Assembly: GCF_033880585.1 (NCBI RefSeq)
Contig: NZ_CP137624.1
Coordinates: 1,914,001-1,978,000, forward strand
Direction of reading: 5' to 3'
DNA from: Lysinibacillus louembei
Lineage (GTDB): Bacteria; Bacillota; Bacilli; Bacillales_A; Planococcaceae
Length of the DNA stretch: 64,000 nt
Positions within the stretch are counted from its first letter, which is position 1. Each line of letters begins with the position of its first letter. The position numbers and the translations under genes were made by a program. The notes beneath the pieces are model-generated. The model saw nothing but the letters and a program-made list of their open reading frames with translations. It was not told the DNA's origin and made no database searches. This document shows, in pieces, positions 62,544-64,000 of this stretch.

Positions 62544-63707
62544 ATGTCTACGATTAAATTATTTGAAAAACCACTTGGGATGCGTGATACATTCCCGCAA
62601 ACATATGAAAAACTAGAAGCCATTCGAGCACAAGGGCGCCATTTTTTATATGCTCGAGGCTATGATTTTATAAAAACACCATCAGTGGAATATTACGACA
62701 CAGTAGGGAAGGCGTCTGCTATTGATGACGCTGCTCTATTCAAGCTGGTGGATAATCAAGGAAATCTTCTTGTTCTTCGTCCTGATATGACGACCCCGAT
62801 TGCACGTATTGCAACGGCGAAGTTGTTAAAGGAGAAAATTCCACAGCGCCTTGCATACTTTGCAAGTGTTTTTCGTGCACAGCAAACAGAGGGTGGACGT
62901 CCAGCAGAATTTGAACAAATGGGCATTGAACTAATTGGTGATTCCTCTGTTTTCGCAGATGCGGAAGTTATTATAACAGCGATTCAATTGCTTCAGCAGT
63001 TAGGCATTCAAACTTTTACGATTACGATTGGACATGCGCGTGTATTACAGGCAATTTTGCAGCAATATACAGCAACTGAGGAGCAAATGAATCAACTGCG
63101 CAAATTATTGGTGGAGCGCAACTATGTTGGCTTTGAAGAGGCGGTTAAATCCTTTGCTTTACCAACGGAAAAAAGCGAGATTTTATTGCAATTTATTGAA
63201 GAAGCAATGAACATAAAAACCGTTCTAAATATAGAGAAATATGTAGTCAATCAAAATGAATTAACGTATATGTTTGAGTTGGAACAATTGTTAAAGCAAG
63301 CAAATTTAATGGACTATATTACGTTTGATTTTACGATTACAAGCCATATGAATTATTACACGGGTATGCTGTTTGAAGTATTTGCAGTAGGCAGTGGCTT
63401 CCCGCTTGGCAATGGTGGACGCTACGATGGACTTTTAGCGCATTTTGGATCAGAGGTTGGTGCGACAGGCTTTGGTTTACGTGTTGACCGCTTATTAGAG
63501 GTTGTGCCTGCAAGCGATGCGACATTCACAACAACTTTGCTGTTATTTGAGTCAGCTTTGTATCATGAGGCGTTGCAATACGCAGCAGATTTACGTGCAG
63601 ATGGTCGTCGTGTGACAATGCAAGCGATTGAAAGTTTAATAGACATTGCTGCATATCAGAAGGAATTTAATGAGGTTGTTTATGTGCAAGAGGAGGGGCA
63701 GCGATGA
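62544..63707 (+). CDS. hisZ: HisZ, ATP phosphoribosyltransferase regulatory subunit
   Basis: 387 residues. Histidyl-tRNA synthetase-like core: GMRDTFP near the start, [35 protein letters not shown] (motif 2 like) and [11 protein letters not shown] (motif 3 like). The anticodon-binding domain of HisRS is missing, as expected for HisZ. It forms a complex with short HisG. ATG at 62544 behind GAGGTG. Overlaps hisG in ATGA. Confidence 0.94.
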   Translation: MSTIKLFEKPLGMRDTFPQTYEKLEAIRAQGRHFLYARGYDFIKTPSVEYYDTVGKASAIDDAALFKLVDNQGNLLVLRPDMTTPIARIATAKLLKEKIPQRLAYFASVFRAQQTEGGRPAEFEQMGIELIGDSSVFADAEVIITAIQLLQQLGIQTFTITIGHARVLQAILQQYTATEEQMNQLRKLLVERNYVGFEEAVKSFALPTEKSEILLQFIEEAMNIKTVLNIEKYVVNQNELTYMFELEQLLKQANLMDYITFDFTITSHMNYYTGMLFEVFAVGSGFPLGNGGRYDGLLAHFGSEVGATGFGLRVDRLLEVVPASDATFTTTLLLFESALYHEALQYAADLRADGRRVTMQAIESLIDIAAYQKEFNEVVYVQEEGQR

Positions 63708-64000
63708 CAGAGCTAACAATTGCGATGCCGAAAGGACGTATTTTTACGGAGGCATGCAAAATATTAGAAAATGCAGGCTTCAGGTTGCCCGATGAAATGG
63801 AAGAAACACGCAAGCTGATGATTGAAATTCCAGAGGAAAATATTCGCTTTATTTTAGCGAAGCCGATGGATGTGCCTGTTTATGTAGAGCATGGTGTTGC
63901 AGATATAGGCATTGCAGGAAAAGATGTTTTATTAGAGCAACAACGCACGGTGCATGAGCTGCTTGATTTAAAAATCAGCGCCTGCTATATTGCCTCGGCC
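63704..64000 (+). CDS. hisG: HisG, ATP phosphoribosyltransferase (cut by window edge)
   Basis: 99 codons are visible, open to the end. Starts [38 protein letters not shown] is the PRTase-like region. Begins histidine synthesis by joining ATP and PRPP. The short form is expected, since hisZ precedes it with an ATGA overlap. ATG behind GAGGAGGGG. Confidence 0.95.
   Translation, partial: MTELTIAMPKGRIFTEACKILENAGFRLPDEMEETRKLMIEIPEENIRFILAKPMDVPVYVEHGVADIGIAGKDVLLEQQRTVHELLDLKISACYIASA

Overview
The window is a low-GC Firmicute chromosome segment, most likely from Lysinibacillus or a close relative (Bacillales, Planococcaceae/Caryophanaceae). The evidence is AAGGAGG ribosome sites with frequent GTG and TTG starts, a complete set of Bacillus core genes (hemZ, yhaM, prsA, scoC, ecsAB, hemEHY, hprK, lgt, luxS, hisZG), a sporulation gene (sscA), and ScoC, LplJ and LcfB proteins that closely resemble the B. 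subtilis ones as I remember them. Genus placement is inference. No rRNA, tRNA, CRISPR array or prophage was seen.

Layout. 0-3 kb: a TerC-family membrane protein and the yheE/yheB/yheA block. 3-9 kb: a DUF2252 protein, hemZ, a TPR-GGDEF protein, and a secreted metallo-beta-lactamase/lamin-tail lipoprotein with a DUF3006 partner. 9-10 kb: an AT-rich secreted-toxin/immunity-like pair. 10-16 kb: a HAD phosphatase, a small zinc-ribbon membrane protein, an SH3-polysaccharide deacetylase, serA behind a serine-type T-box, and a crotonase with a FadR-like operator. 16-29 kb: a dispersed palindromic repeat, a glycine-zipper membrane protein, then a block like B. subtilis yha (yhzD, yhaM, serC, prsA, sscA, scoC, yhaH, trpP, hit, ecsAB), interrupted by an ISL3-type element with a 35-bp repeat cluster beside it. 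29-34 kb: heme genes (hmoB, hemE, hemH, hemY). 34-40 kb: a ycgR/ycgQ permease pair and a four-gene lipoprotein/two-component/YtkA-like operon. 40-51 kb: the yhg/yhf block (yhgD, yhgE, yhfH, lplJ, lcfB) with a Bce-type two-component/ABC module inserted before lcfB. 51-59 kb: S9 peptidase, DedA, luxS, crotonase, YuxH-like EAL-HDOD, YitT and cytochrome c551. 59-64 kb: hprK-lgt-ppaX-yvoF, a 360-bp array of 20-bp-phased repeats, and the start of the his operon (hisZ, hisG cut by the window edge).

Regulation is unusually legible. There is a T-box before serA, a five-triplet TRAP site over the ribosome site of trpP, FadR-like palindromes before a crotonase, lcfB and yhzD, and matching operators before yhgD and yhgE. 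Most operons end in strong hairpin terminators, many sharing a GTCTGAAAAG-type stem.

Nothing here is clearly a new large system. The most interesting uncharacterised items are the toxin/immunity pair, the phased repeat arrays, the lipoprotein/two-component operon with its upstream palindrome, and a tiny membrane peptide whose 3' end runs into a dispersed repeat.
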